Under the pieces are notes generated by a model. The model had not been told where the DNA came from. It saw only the letters and a program-made list of their open reading frames with translations, and did no database searches. DNA of 64,000 bases from Tritrichomonas musculus. Taxonomy: Eukaryota; Parabasalia; Tritrichomonadida; Tritrichomonadidae. Position numbers and translations under genes: made by a program. Below, piece after piece: positions 39,209-48,795 of this stretch. The stretch lies in assembly GCA_039105265.1 (NCBI GenBank), contig JAPFFF010000064.1, positions 186,001 through 250,000 of the forward strand. The letters run 5' to 3'. Position 1 is the first letter of the stretch. Every line of letters begins with the position of its first letter.

Positions 39209-40201
39209 ATGTACGGTTTAAATATCCACTTGCAATCATTCAACTTGAAAAGAAGTATTGCCCATGGGAGTGATAAAATTCGTGTTAGCATCACCACAAT
39301 TCCTGAAGAAAGAAAGGAAGCTTTTGTAATTGAAGCCTCTAAAATGAAAGATGTTCATCATTTCTTCACTGTTAATGTTGATAAAAATACTCAAAAAATC
39401 ATCTTTGTATTTAGAAAAAAAAGTTTTCTTAACAATGATCCAATTATTGCATCAACAGTTGTCCGTAATGATGAGCTTCCTCAATCAGCAAATGACACGA
39501 ATAACACAGAAATGAAAACAATTAATATCTTCGAGCCTATTTCTGGCGACAAAAAGTCATTTTATTCTCCTCAAAACAGAAAAGTTTTTGGACAGATGCA
39601 CATCCAATTCACACCAACAGAACCTTTCCCAGCTCCGTCATTCAAAGATTCCTACAATCATTACAAGAAAAATAACAGTACAAGAATTTCAACATATCAT
39701 GTAACTTCTGTCAACAATAAATCTTATGGAAGCTACGGATATCAATCAAATGAAAATCAAAACCAATATCAGAATTACTATAATAATAGCAACTATTCTG
39801 ATCAGAACCAACTTAATGATCAGTATTCAAATCAAAAAGAATTCCAAGATCCACAACAGCAAAACCAATATGAACAGCAAGAACAATATGAAGAACAAGA
39901 TCAGTACCAACAAGATCAATATCCACAACAACAAAATCAATATCAACAACAACAACAAAATCAATATCCACAGCAGCAAAATCAATATCAACAACAGCAA
40001 AATCAATATCCACAACAACAAAATCAATATCAACAACAACAAAATCAATATCAACAACAACAAAATCAATATCCACAACAACAATATCAACAGCAACAAC
40101 AAAATCAATACCAGCAACAATATATACAGCAAAATCAGTACCAGCAGCAGCAAAATCAATATCAGCCTCCAAATCCTGTTTTTGTAGATAATCTTATTTA
40201 A
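39209..40201 (+). CDS. C2-like protein with a Q/N/Y-rich prion-like tail
   Basis: A 330-residue protein. Residues 1-150 form a compact beta-rich domain starting MYGLNIHLQSFNLKRSIAHG, with strands DKIRVSITTIPEER, HHFFTVNVDKNTQKIIFVFR and GQMHIQFTPTEP; this looks like a C2-like domain of a type common in trichomonads. Residues about 175-325 are a low-complexity tail of the unit QNQYQQQ with a few prolines, nearly free of charged and hydrophobic residues except Tyr. Such Q/N/Y-rich tails behave as prion-like or phase-separating segments in other eukaryotes. An initiator lies 9 bases upstream. Intact; the mirror-strand frames through the repeat are artefacts. Confidence 0.8.
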   Translation: MYGLNIHLQSFNLKRSIAHGSDKIRVSITTIPEERKEAFVIEASKMKDVHHFFTVNVDKNTQKIIFVFRKKSFLNNDPIIASTVVRNDELPQSANDTNNTEMKTINIFEPISGDKKSFYSPQNRKVFGQMHIQFTPTEPFPAPSFKDSYNHYKKNNSTRISTYHVTSVNNKSYGSYGYQSNENQNQYQNYYNNSNYSDQNQLNDQYSNQKEFQDPQQQNQYEQQEQYEEQDQYQQDQYPQQQNQYQQQQQNQYPQQQNQYQQQQNQYPQQQNQYQQQQNQYQQQQNQYPQQQYQQQQQNQYQQQYIQQNQYQQQQNQYQPPNPVFVDNLI

Positions 40202-40715
40202 TTTTTAAATTTTATAAAATGATCATTAAATTCACTTTCAATATTATATTTTATGAATATGTTATTTTTTCTTGATGCAAAATTATAAAATGGAGCTATT
40301 TATGCAATTGATATTATGTTTGATTAAACCATTTTAGAATTTTTTTAATATTTTTTGAGTTAAAGAGATTTTTTTATGTATTTATTTGATCTGCATTATT
40401 GTAATGATTATTTTATAAAGAAAATTTAAGATTTATAATAGATATTTATTTATTTATTTTATGGTTTCATATTTCTAAAAATAATTATGGTAATTTATAC
40501 ATTATAAAATAAAAGAAATAATAATAAAAATTCCGATGTAGAGCTTAAACTTTATTCAAAAAGTAGATTTATGAAATATAGTATAAATTCAGAAATTTTG
40601 AATTATATTTTAAATAAAATATTCAAAAAATTGAGAAATAATTCAAAATAATATAAATAAACAATTCAATATTTGTCAAAACGAACAAATATTTATTAAT
40701 AAATAATTATCGCGA
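40202..40715. other. A+T-rich spacer
   Basis: Between two same-strand genes. No ORF or repeat recognised; it ends in the initiator of the next gene. Confidence 0.5.
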
Positions 40716-40728
40716 TCATTTTTTCAAT
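40716..40728 (+). promoter_or_regulatory. Initiator (Inr) of the DHHC-like gene
   Basis: TCATTTTTTCAAT precedes the ATG at 40730; the leader would be 12 bases. Confidence 0.6.
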
Positions 40729-40729
40729 A

Positions 40730-41776
40730 ATGTCGAATGAAAACAATAATTCGAATATACTTTCATTCCAAGATGATTTCAATCAGGATGACGAAACATT
40801 TATGCCAGAAAGTTTTACAAAAGCAGGTGTCCCTTTTTTAACTAAATACACTTCATTATTTGGAAAGTCTCCTTTTTGGTATGTTAATGATGCAATGTTT
40901 GTTTCAATTCGTTTTAATCACATGCAATTATCTTTTCTTTACTGTATCTTTCATCTTTTATTGCTTTCATCTTTTTTCATATGGAAGTATGTTGTATACG
41001 ATTTATATTTTGATTCCTTAAATGCTTATTTTTATTTCATATTATCCTTATATATTACTCTTACAATCGGTTTGTTTCGTACAATTTTAACAAATCCAGG
41101 TTATCTTCCATTTTTTTATCCAGCTCAATCTGATCGACGGAATTTTACACAGACTGAATTTCGACAAGGCTTTGCTTGCAAAAAAGAGCAGGTAGAATGG
41201 GCAAGAAATCAAAAAAAGCCGCACAGATCAACGTTTTCCGAAAGAGCAGGCTACTTCGTTATAAGAGCCGATCATTTTTGTGCGTGGATTCAAAATTGGG
41301 TTGCTTACAAGAACCATCGATTTTTCCTTATTTTTGTGACTTTTAGTGCTATTTATATGGATACAATATTTCTACATTTGGTCCATTTGCTCTTCTTTCA
41401 CTTCAAATCTTGCTCGATTTCCTTCTATATTTTCACACTTTCACTTTCTGGTTTCTTCTCATTCATTTTCAGCGTACAGACTCTCTATCAGTACGCCCAT
41501 GTATCAGTGAATGTTACACTTCTAGAAAGCTTGAAGAGGCAGAATAGATTTTATGACCGTGGATGCTTGAACAATTGGTCTGAAGTTTGCGGTCCAAAGA
41601 AACTGATTTGTTTATGGCCTTTTCCATGCATTACTTTGAAGGGATCTTATAATCCATTCAATTATCCGGAGTATATTGGTCCATCCTATCTAGATGACTT
41701 GAAAAAAGATGATAAAAAAGAAGGATTATTTAATGAAGTTGATGTTAATAACGAAAATTCAAGTCACAATTTGTAA
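40730..41776 (+). CDS. DHHC-family palmitoyltransferase-like protein, divergent (DHFC)
   Basis: A 348-residue protein with four predicted membrane helices (about residues 68-90, 98-120, 192-214 and 222-245). Between helices 2 and 3 lies a cytosolic segment that ends ADHFCAWIQNWVAYKNHRFF, the place of the DHHC-CxxxNCVGxxNxxxF core of protein S-acyltransferases. LTNPGYLP after helix 2 is the DPG-like motif. The core reads DHFC instead of DHHC, the NC of NCVG is NW, and the zinc-binding cysteines upstream (normally CxxCxxxKPxRSxHC) are absent apart from KPHRSTF. It is therefore either a very divergent acyltransferase or a catalytically weak or dead paralogue kept as an open frame. An initiator sits 12 bases before the ATG. 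Confidence 0.8.
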   Translation: MSNENNNSNILSFQDDFNQDDETFMPESFTKAGVPFLTKYTSLFGKSPFWYVNDAMFVSIRFNHMQLSFLYCIFHLLLLSSFFIWKYVVYDLYFDSLNAYFYFILSLYITLTIGLFRTILTNPGYLPFFYPAQSDRRNFTQTEFRQGFACKKEQVEWARNQKKPHRSTFSERAGYFVIRADHFCAWIQNWVAYKNHRFFLIFVTFSAIYMDTIFLHLVHLLFFHFKSCSISFYIFTLSLSGFFSFIFSVQTLYQYAHVSVNVTLLESLKRQNRFYDRGCLNNWSEVCGPKKLICLWPFPCITLKGSYNPFNYPEYIGPSYLDDLKKDDKKEGLFNEVDVNNENSSHNL

Positions 41777-41896
41777 TTAAATAATAGTATTTTAAACTTG
41801 TTTTAGAATAGAAATTTCTATTTTGCCGGTTTTTCTTTGTTTTTGTTGAAATAAATGCTCATTTGTTCCCTATTTGAAAAGGGAGAAAAAAAAAAC

Positions 41897-41977
41897 GACA
41901 ACCATGGGATTCGAACCCACGCGGGACAAGCCCAAGGGATTAGCAATCCCTCGCCTTAACCACTCGGCCAAGTTGTC
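41897..41977 (-). tRNA. tRNA-Ser (anticodon GCU)
   Basis: The minus strand folds as a class II tRNA. It has acceptor stem GACAACT paired with GGTTGTC, D arm GGCCGAGTGGTTAAGGC, anticodon stem with loop TTGCTAA (GCT), a long variable arm GGGCTTGTCCC, and a T arm with GGTTCGAATCC. A T run of about ten follows downstream (A run at 41886-41895 on the plus strand), the usual polymerase III terminator. CCA is not encoded. Confidence 0.97.
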
Positions 41978-42077
41978 TTATGAAACTTCAATATTATAGT
42001 AATTTTTATTATTTGGTTTGTTTCTCTAAAAAAAATTTGACTATTAATTCAATTTATTTATTCAATCTTTTTTTCTG

Positions 42078-43531
42078 ATGGAAATAAAAACACTGTTACC
42101 ACAATTGACTCTAGATGAAAAAATAGATTTTGTTGTTTAGGGTACAGTTCGGCATACAGCATTAGTACCGCGGTTAACCATTCCCAATATTCTTATTGCA
42201 AATGGACCTCATGGAATTAATAAATACGACGTCAAAGATGATGATTCCGGAATATCTATTCTTTTTCCCAGCGAATACTGCGCATGCTGCTCATTTGACT
42301 GTGATATAATGTATCGAATGGGAGAAGCCTTTGGTGATGAAATGATCAAAGAAGGCATATCATTAATTCTAGGGCCTGGTGTCAATATTAAACGCTCGCC
42401 AGTATGTGGGCGCAATTTCGAGTACTTTTCTGAAGATCCATATTTATCTACCAAAATTGCAGGTTCTCTTATCAAAGGTATCCAATCAAAAGGTATTGGT
42501 GCCTGCATCAAACTTTTTGCCTGTAATAACCAAGAATTTCTTCGCTTTTTCAGTAATTCACAAGTTGAAGAGCGTGCACTTCGTGAGATTTACTTAGCTT
42601 CATTTGAAGGAGCGATCAGAGAAGCAAAACCATGGATGGTTATGACATCCTACAATTCAATAAACAATACGCATTCATCAAATAATTACGAATTTCTTAC
42701 AACTATTCTTAGAGAAGAGTGGAAATGGAACATAAACGACGACAATGAGCCACCAATTAGTGGAATTTTGATGAGTGACTTAGGAGGGGATAAAGACCCT
42801 GTGCTTGGTCAAAAATCTGGGCTTGATTTAGATAATCCTGGAAATAATGATGATTAGTCAGGAATGAAAAATTGCGTTAAACAAGCAATCTAAGATGGAG
42901 AATTAGATGTGAAATATATCGATGCATCGGTTGAACTTATTTTGAACGTTGTCAAAAAAGCTCATGTAATTATTGAAAAAAGATGAAACGATAGGATTCA
43001 ACAAGAAGATGAGAGAAGCAAAAGGCTTTCTTGATGAACATCATCAAATAACCAGAGAAATTGCGGAGAATTCCTCTCCCCACAAAATGCGACGATCAAA
43101 AAGCATTCAAAATATTGTTTATTAGTGGATTTTCAGAATATCCGCACATACAAGGAGCAGGATCATCGCGTGTAGAACCATATAAAATCTCCAACTTTGC
43201 TGATGAAGCCAATGAAATTGTGCAAAATGGTATTGTTGTCGTCTCTTACCTGAAGGCTTACAAAACGACATTTGAAAATGCAGAAAAAGATAGAATTAGA
43301 GAAGTAAGTGCTTCTAAAGATTATAATGATATTACTAAAGAATCTGAGGAAGCCGACGTTGTTGTCGTATTTACTGGAACTTTGCAGTGCCAAGAAATAG
43401 AGGGCACTGATCGAAAGAGTCTCAAACTTCTTGCAATTCAAAATGAAGTAAATCAAGAAGTTCTTAAAGTGAACAAAAATGTCGTTGTTGTTCTCCAGAA
43501 TGATGTTAAGGCTGTCCTTGAGAAAATTTAA
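42078..43531 (+). pseudogene. GH3 beta-glucosidase-type enzyme, dead and 3'-truncated
   Basis: From ATG 42078 the frame encodes MEIKTLLPQLTLDEKIDFVV and then, after an in-frame TAG at 42138, NILIANGPHGI, ISLILGPGVNIKRSPVCGRN, FEYFSEDPYLSTKIAG, LFACNNQE and ILMSDLGG. This is the order of GH3 family N-terminal domains, with the nucleophile Asp in MSD. Further stops (TAG at 42855 and two more) and a frameshift precede the second GH3 domain, seen at 43061-43531 (FISGFSEYPHIQGAGSSRVE, then VVVFTGTLQCQEIEGTDRKS). The rest of that domain is missing; family members are usually about 750 residues. GH3 genes in trichomonads are bacterial-like, so this is likely a laterally acquired gene now lost. Confidence 0.9.
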
Positions 43532-44157
43532 AATAAATCTATTTTTATACTATATTTATATACATGCATTGAAAATATCAAATCAACAATTTTATCTGTT
43601 ATAAAATTTAATAAAAGCTTATTCTTTTACATAATAAGTTAGAATATATTTATTTTATGCCATTAAAATACTATTTTTAATGTTTTTTTCAGGTATTAAT
43701 TTCGATTAATCAAGATTCGATATCAAAAGAATATTTTTTTTGTATCACATTTCATACTTAATAATCGAATTCATCAATTAAATTTTCCAATCAATAACAT
43801 TTTATTATCGATTATCTGAGTTAAAAAAAGTGCCAAACCTGATGATTGATATCAGAATAACAAGCCTAGGTACATAATAATAATATATTTTAATAATAAA
43901 ATTGATGCAAAAATAAAAGATATGATTATGAAAGCATTAAAACCTGAAAATTATGTAAAGTATTGATTTTCGCACTTTTTTTAACAAATCAAATATACAT
44001 TCAAATCAAAAAAAATTGAATGAAAAAAGTTCTCAACTATTTGACAATTATTTTTGTTACTTAATTGTAGATGAAATCAAATATTCAATTTTGGAAATAT
44101 ACTCAGAAAAGTGAAAATTTCCATTTTTTAGTGTTTTATTTTGTTACTTAATTGTAG
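43532..44157. other. A+T-rich spacer with a 24-bp direct repeat
   Basis: TTTTGTTACTTAATTGTAGATGAA occurs at about 44052-44075 and again at 44139-44162, where it runs into the start of the next gene. The duplication includes that gene's ATG. Nothing else was recognised. Confidence 0.6.
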
Positions 44158-45541
44158 ATGAACTTCATATTTGTGTTTGAAGGAACAGAAGTTATTAAGG
44201 CAGCTGAATATACCAAAGAATGTGACATCATATTTCAATTCATTTCCGATTCCAAAGTTTACTCAATGAATACTCAATTTTCATTTATTTTTTCAAAAAA
44301 AGTTGAAGAATTAATTCTTTCTGATATGGCAATAACCAAATACAAAATGAAAGGGAAATACACACAAGAATTCCTTGATATATTTTTTTCATCAATTATT
44401 CACAATAAAATTTATATTGAAAATCAATATATAGACGAATTCATTCGATTTTGTTCTGAACTTAAAGTCAAAGGAATGAATAAATCAATTGAATTTTTGT
44501 AATTCAATTCAATCAAATATACAATTAAAAACAGATGAAGAAATGTACGATTTTTTATGCGCAAATATTCAAAAATTAAATTTAGACTTATTGAAAGGAA
44601 AGCCATTTGATATGATATGGAGAATTATTACAAATTCTAAATATAGCAACGAAGATGAATTTGCATTATTGATTTTAAATCAAAACTTCATTGAGGATGA
44701 AAATTTGATTGATTTTATTCAAACAATAAAATTTGAAGATCTTTCACTTGATGTTTATGAAAAAGTTCTTTCACGAATTCAAGATAATGAAGACAAATCT
44801 CTTTTAGTTCAAAATCTGATAAATCGCGGATTAAAAGAAATTTCAAAAAGGCCGATAATTAATCTTTTAAATATTACTGATTTTGATGAAGTGAAGAAGG
44901 CAACGAATTTTAATGTTCAAAACATTGATTTTAATTTTCTTACAGAATTAAATCCGCAAAACAACATGTATAAAATAAATGTCACCACAATTAGTTTCAA
45001 AGATTATGAGCAAACATCTGATGATTATTTGAATCAATTTAACTTTTTGATTCTTGGCGGTTGTGATGCAGTTTGTTGGTTAAATAAAAAATATTTTTCT
45101 CCAAAAGCATCACAAAAAATAATTGATTACAACACAAATAAAAAAGGCGTTATTTTGTTATTGCATGATATTCATGCATTGCAAGGTTTGTTACCATTAT
45201 ATAAATTTTTCGGATACCAAGGTTTATCTGGAGGAGACATCCACAAAAAAGTAGAATTTATTCCAAAATGTGATAAGTTAGATATAATCACTTCACCTTT
45301 TGTTGTTGGAACTTCATTTGTCATTGCTCCTACTCACCAATGCCCTCTGCTTGACCCCGCTTATACTGTTTTTACTTTATCAAAAGGAAATCATTATTAT
45401 TCTGAACGTTTAGATAAAAATATTGCTGAATGCTCTCTGTCACACTCTTCAGACCTTACAGCTATAGAGAAAAAATTTATTTGCAATGCTGTTTGCCATT
45501 TATTTAATCATTATCAAGCTTCAATGAAGTTATTTAAATAA
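44158..45541 (+). pseudogene. BTB-like protein with C-terminal amidotransferase-like domain, one frameshift
   Basis: The first frame (ATG 44158) reads MNFIFVFEGTEVIKAAEYTK and continues as a BTB/POZ-like N-terminal half. At a T5 run near 44497-44501 the frame shifts, and the second frame (44489-45541) continues directly: from SIEF into CNSIQSNIQLKTDEEMYDFL. Helical BACK-like repeats follow, then an alpha/beta domain with FNFLILGGCDAVCWLN and GVILLLHDIHALQGLL that resembles class-I glutamine-amidotransferase/ThuA-like folds. This architecture is a common trichomonad family. One base too many in the T run would explain the break, so this is either a very young pseudogene or a sequencing error in a homopolymer. 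Confidence 0.65.
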
Positions 45542-45908
45542 ATTAATTTAGTTAACTTTTTGTTTTTTTTTAAAAAAAAAAATCAATTAATATCAGCCAA
45601 AATTCAATCATATTTTTTATTTGAATTAAATTTGAAAAAAATTAAAAAATGATAAATTTAATGGAGGTAAAAAGTACAAAATGATCTCTATTATTAGCTT
45701 ATGTGCTCCAAAATCTTAATTAAAAATATGAGAAAGATATGGAGACAATTCTCGATCATCGAATTATTATATAAAAGCAATAGTTCAAACTGTGTTTTAA
45801 GAAAATTAGAACGATATTTGACAATGAATTAATTCAAATGTTTCTAAATGACAAGATTGTGTCAAATATATCTTTTTTAAAATTGAATTATATTTTTTAT
45901 TTTCATAT
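45542..45908. other. A+T-rich spacer
   Basis: Homopolymer-rich at 45560-45585. No gene or repeat recognised. Confidence 0.5.
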
Positions 45909-45980
45909 ATGTAGGTGGTGTAAAGACTAGCACTTTTGTCTGTGGTGTAAATAGTCCGTGTTCGATTCACGGCATACTCA
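45909..45980 (+). tRNA. tRNA-His-like sequence (anticodon GUG), probably decayed
   Basis: A perfect T arm (CCGTG TTCGATT CACGG), a D arm GTGTAAAGACTAGCAC and an anticodon loop CTGTGGT with GTG are in correct spacing. The anticodon stem needs two G-T pairs, and the acceptor stem (ATGTAGG against CATACTC) has only four of seven pairs. It is therefore likely a tRNA-His pseudogene, or a tRNA whose ends have been replaced. Confidence 0.5.
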
Positions 45981-46544
45981 CTTATTGATATTTTTTCTCA
46001 AAAAATTACGATTTATTCTTTTATATAAAAATTATAAGTTGTTGGATCAAGAGCTTGCTATAGACGCATTTGATTCAGTCTTTTTGACAGAAAATGTCAA
46101 ATATCATAAGCAATAATTCTTGAAAGATTCTGGCATCTGATATATAAATGCTAATGCCAATATTTTCCTTTCATACCTGAATACTTCTGCCAGTCATTAA
46201 AATAAAAAGATATTAATTCTTAAAATTTTCAAATATAGCATTTAAATGTCAAGCATTCATGCAATTTAACTCTTTTAGATAATAATAAAAAATCATGTTT
46301 TTATAAGAATAATATTTAAAAAACATCTATTACTAACATTTTTCTTCAATTATTGAATGAAAATCATCATATATATAGATAAACTTCAAATACTCAATCA
46401 GAATTTATAATGATTGTTGTTAACAATGAAACCGAAATAGTTAACAAATATCATTTCTGAAAATCCTTTTCAAAATACATTTTTCTAGCCTTTTCTATCA
46501 TTTTAATGCAGAAACATGTTGCACTCATTTTACAAGCAACACTA
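45981..46544. other. A+T-rich spacer
   Basis: No gene supported. A short protein-like frame near 46036-46111 (KLLDQELAIDAFDSVFLTEN) may be a gene relic. Confidence 0.4.
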
Positions 46545-47564
46545 CTAAAGATTATTCTGAATTAATCCAGTAGAATTCCAGTCGATTTCGAACTTCGGTA
46601 AAGAGATGATTACGCTGTCAACTATTTCTGTATAATCACAGGAATTGAAGTAAAACAGCGTCTTTTTTGATAAAGGAAATATCTGTTCACCTGGGTTCCA
46701 CTTATATGTTTCACCGCCAAGCTTTAAAGCACCCATTCCTATTGCACCTGAAACCGTTGCGAGTCCGAATTTGTCAATGTCGTCATGAAGATCGATTTTC
46801 ATTTTTTCAAAAGAGCCTTGGACTTCGGGATCAATGAAAACGAAGCCTTCGTATAGAAAAGCGTTGTGAAAATGCTCAGGAACGTTCATTATGCCATCAC
46901 GGCCGTTCATTATGCATAACCTTCGAATAACGGTTAAAACCGATCGGCCAATTCCAGATCCTGGAAATTTTTGTCCAGGTAAACGTGGTCTTTGACTTGA
47001 AAAAGTGGCACTTGGATTTTGTAATGATAACCATCTTATATTTAAGAGGTTAAGAGATGAAAAATCAATATTTTTTTCAATAAATTGAATTGATTTCGGT
47101 GAATGACTGGAAATTTTTAATTTATGTCTTTGATCAATTCTTACAATAATAAATCCAATATACTTTTCCTTGTCTTGATATCTTTTTGATCTAAGGTATA
47201 AATAATGGTTGAACGAATCTGTTAGGTCAAATTCTACGTGCCAATCTGAAAATCCAATTTTGTTTAAACTATCATCAATGGTACTGCGTTTAATGATATT
47301 TTTAATATCGTTAACTGAATATTTATTCATGAATTTAGTTCCACCTCTTTGAGGACCAAGAAAATCGTTATCATTTGAATCTTCATCATATATACTCAAA
47401 TCTTGCTTAGATAAATCAAATGTAAAACTTGTTGCGTTTATATATAAATTTTCAACTAGCATTAAGAGATCTTCTAATAATATGTATAGGATGCCATTAA
47501 AAGTAAAAAATGCTGAACAAGCATATTTTTTGCATTTGGTTAGGAGTAAATAAAAAGAACTCAT
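46545..47564 (-). CDS. GNAT-like protein of probable bacterial origin
   Basis: A 339-residue protein from ATG 47564. The C-terminal half contains RPRLPGQKFPGSGIGRSVLT, like the acetyl-CoA-binding motif A of GNAT N-acetyltransferases (R/Q-x-x-G-x-G/A). GIMNVPEHFHNAFLYEGFVF follows, like the NxxFHNA-LYxxxGF signature of motif B. A conserved end follows (YKWNPGEQIFPLSKKTLFYF). The N-terminal 150 residues are helical and may be a substrate domain. No signal peptide is convincing, although residues 1-35 are rather hydrophobic. A second ATG at 47462 is possible, but an initiator TCATTTTTATG lies immediately before 47564. Similar proteins are known in bacteria; the function is unassigned. Confidence 0.7.
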   Translation of the reverse strand: MSSFYLLLTKCKKYACSAFFTFNGILYILLEDLLMLVENLYINATSFTFDLSKQDLSIYDEDSNDNDFLGPQRGGTKFMNKYSVNDIKNIIKRSTIDDSLNKIGFSDWHVEFDLTDSFNHYLYLRSKRYQDKEKYIGFIIVRIDQRHKLKISSHSPKSIQFIEKNIDFSSLNLLNIRWLSLQNPSATFSSQRPRLPGQKFPGSGIGRSVLTVIRRLCIMNGRDGIMNVPEHFHNAFLYEGFVFIDPEVQGSFEKMKIDLHDDIDKFGLATVSGAIGMGALKLGGETYKWNPGEQIFPLSKKTLFYFNSCDYTEIVDSVIISLPKFEIDWNSTGLIQNNL

Positions 47565-48000
47565 AAAAATGATTTTTCAATGATCAAAAAATTTTGATAA
47601 TAACTCTGAATTTTTTAAATGATTATAAATTTTATATATATTGAAAAGTGAAAATAATATATTTTATTTCAATGTTTATAATTTTTATGTTCAATTAAAA
47701 TAATTTAAAATATAAAAAATCTTTCTACTAATATTTAAGCATATATATATATTTACATGATTTTTACCGAAACTTACAATTTAGCTGAAGAAAAAAATGC
47801 TCACTTTTTATAAACTATTGAAAAAGTTTGACTTCATATAATTTTGGCAATTGTAAAATTCATGTGATAGAAAAAGATCTACAAAGGTGGATTCATTGTT
47901 AAATTTGTCAAATTGTATAGAATTCATAAATAGATTGGCTGTTGTTGTGAATAATTATTCAATAATTAGTGATGATTTGATTTTCTAGTTTTATTGAATA
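47565..48000. other. A+T-rich spacer
   Basis: Begins with the initiator region of the GNAT-like gene (minus-strand TCA near 47570-47572). The rest is A+T-rich with no recognised feature; the last 120 bases may be decayed coding sequence upstream of the CPSF30-like scrap. Confidence 0.45.
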
Positions 48001-48153
48001 TTATACAAAACTAGCATATGTTTGAATTATTTGGCAAGATTTTGTCCAGATGGGCCAAATTGCATTTTTGGGCATCCTAAATGGGCTGATGATGAAAGAA
48101 CAAATGAAATTGTAAATGATGGTGTTAATAATCAAGTTATAGAAAAAATATAA
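48001..48153 (+). pseudogene. CCCH zinc-finger scrap of a CPSF30/Yth1-like gene
   Basis: A 50-codon frame reads YKTSICLNYLARFCPDGPNC and continues IFGHPKWADDERTNEIV to a TAA at 48151. It contains one CCCH finger, C-x7-C-x5-C-x3-H, with the exact character of the CPSF30 (mRNA 3'-end processing) fingers (CxNYLxGFCPDGPNCxFxHP). A stop lies just upstream and there is no ATG, so only the end of the gene is left here. A functional copy is expected elsewhere in the genome. Confidence 0.7.
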
Positions 48154-48795
48154 ATAATTTATTTTGTTTAGTAAAATTAAATTTAAGTAGATACTTTTTT
48201 CTTATTTAATTTTGATAGATTGAATAAAGAACTTTTTCTCCTACTTTTTACAATATTCAAATTTGTGTGAACTTATAGAATTTTTTCTTAGAATAATTCA
48301 AAATTGAATGTTGTAAAAGTAAGGGAAATGTCCTTTTTTATATCTACTTTAATTTTCATAATAATTCAAAACATTAACAAAACATGATCGCCAGGCCTCA
48401 TGAAATGTGATATAAAATTTTTTAAAATATTGAAGGTTTTCAAAGAATATAATAAAAAAAAAAGAGAATAATTCTCTATGATTTAAAGTTATTCTATCAA
48501 CTAAAAGTGTAAATAGTTCATTTATTTTATAGTTTCTTAAAAGAAAATATGTAATAATTGAGAAATTTAAGGAATTGAATATGATTCATTTATGCAAATA
48601 TTTCATATTTGATTTCAAAAGACAATGCTTAAATTTAATCCTCTAGAAAAACTATTTGACAAAATATTAAAATTTGATACAATTAAATATTATGAATGCT
48701 AATTTTTTTCTCATAAATATTACCCTTTGGAAGTATCAAAATAGTTCATAGATTTTCATTTATAAAACTCTTTTTAGTATAATGAATTTGCATTA
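48154..48795. other. A+T-rich spacer
   Basis: About 0.64 kb with an A run near 48452-48463; no gene or repeat recognised. Confidence 0.5.

Noticed and set aside
39813-40172. Long minus-strand and second-frame ORFs through the Q-rich gene
   Set aside because: Any frame through a CAA/TAT repeat stays open; the IDFVVVD-type product is an artefact of the repeat.
43680-43880. Possible MITE sharing AGGCTTGTT with 8590-8610
   Set aside because: The shared stretch is too short and the ends do not form a clear inverted pair.
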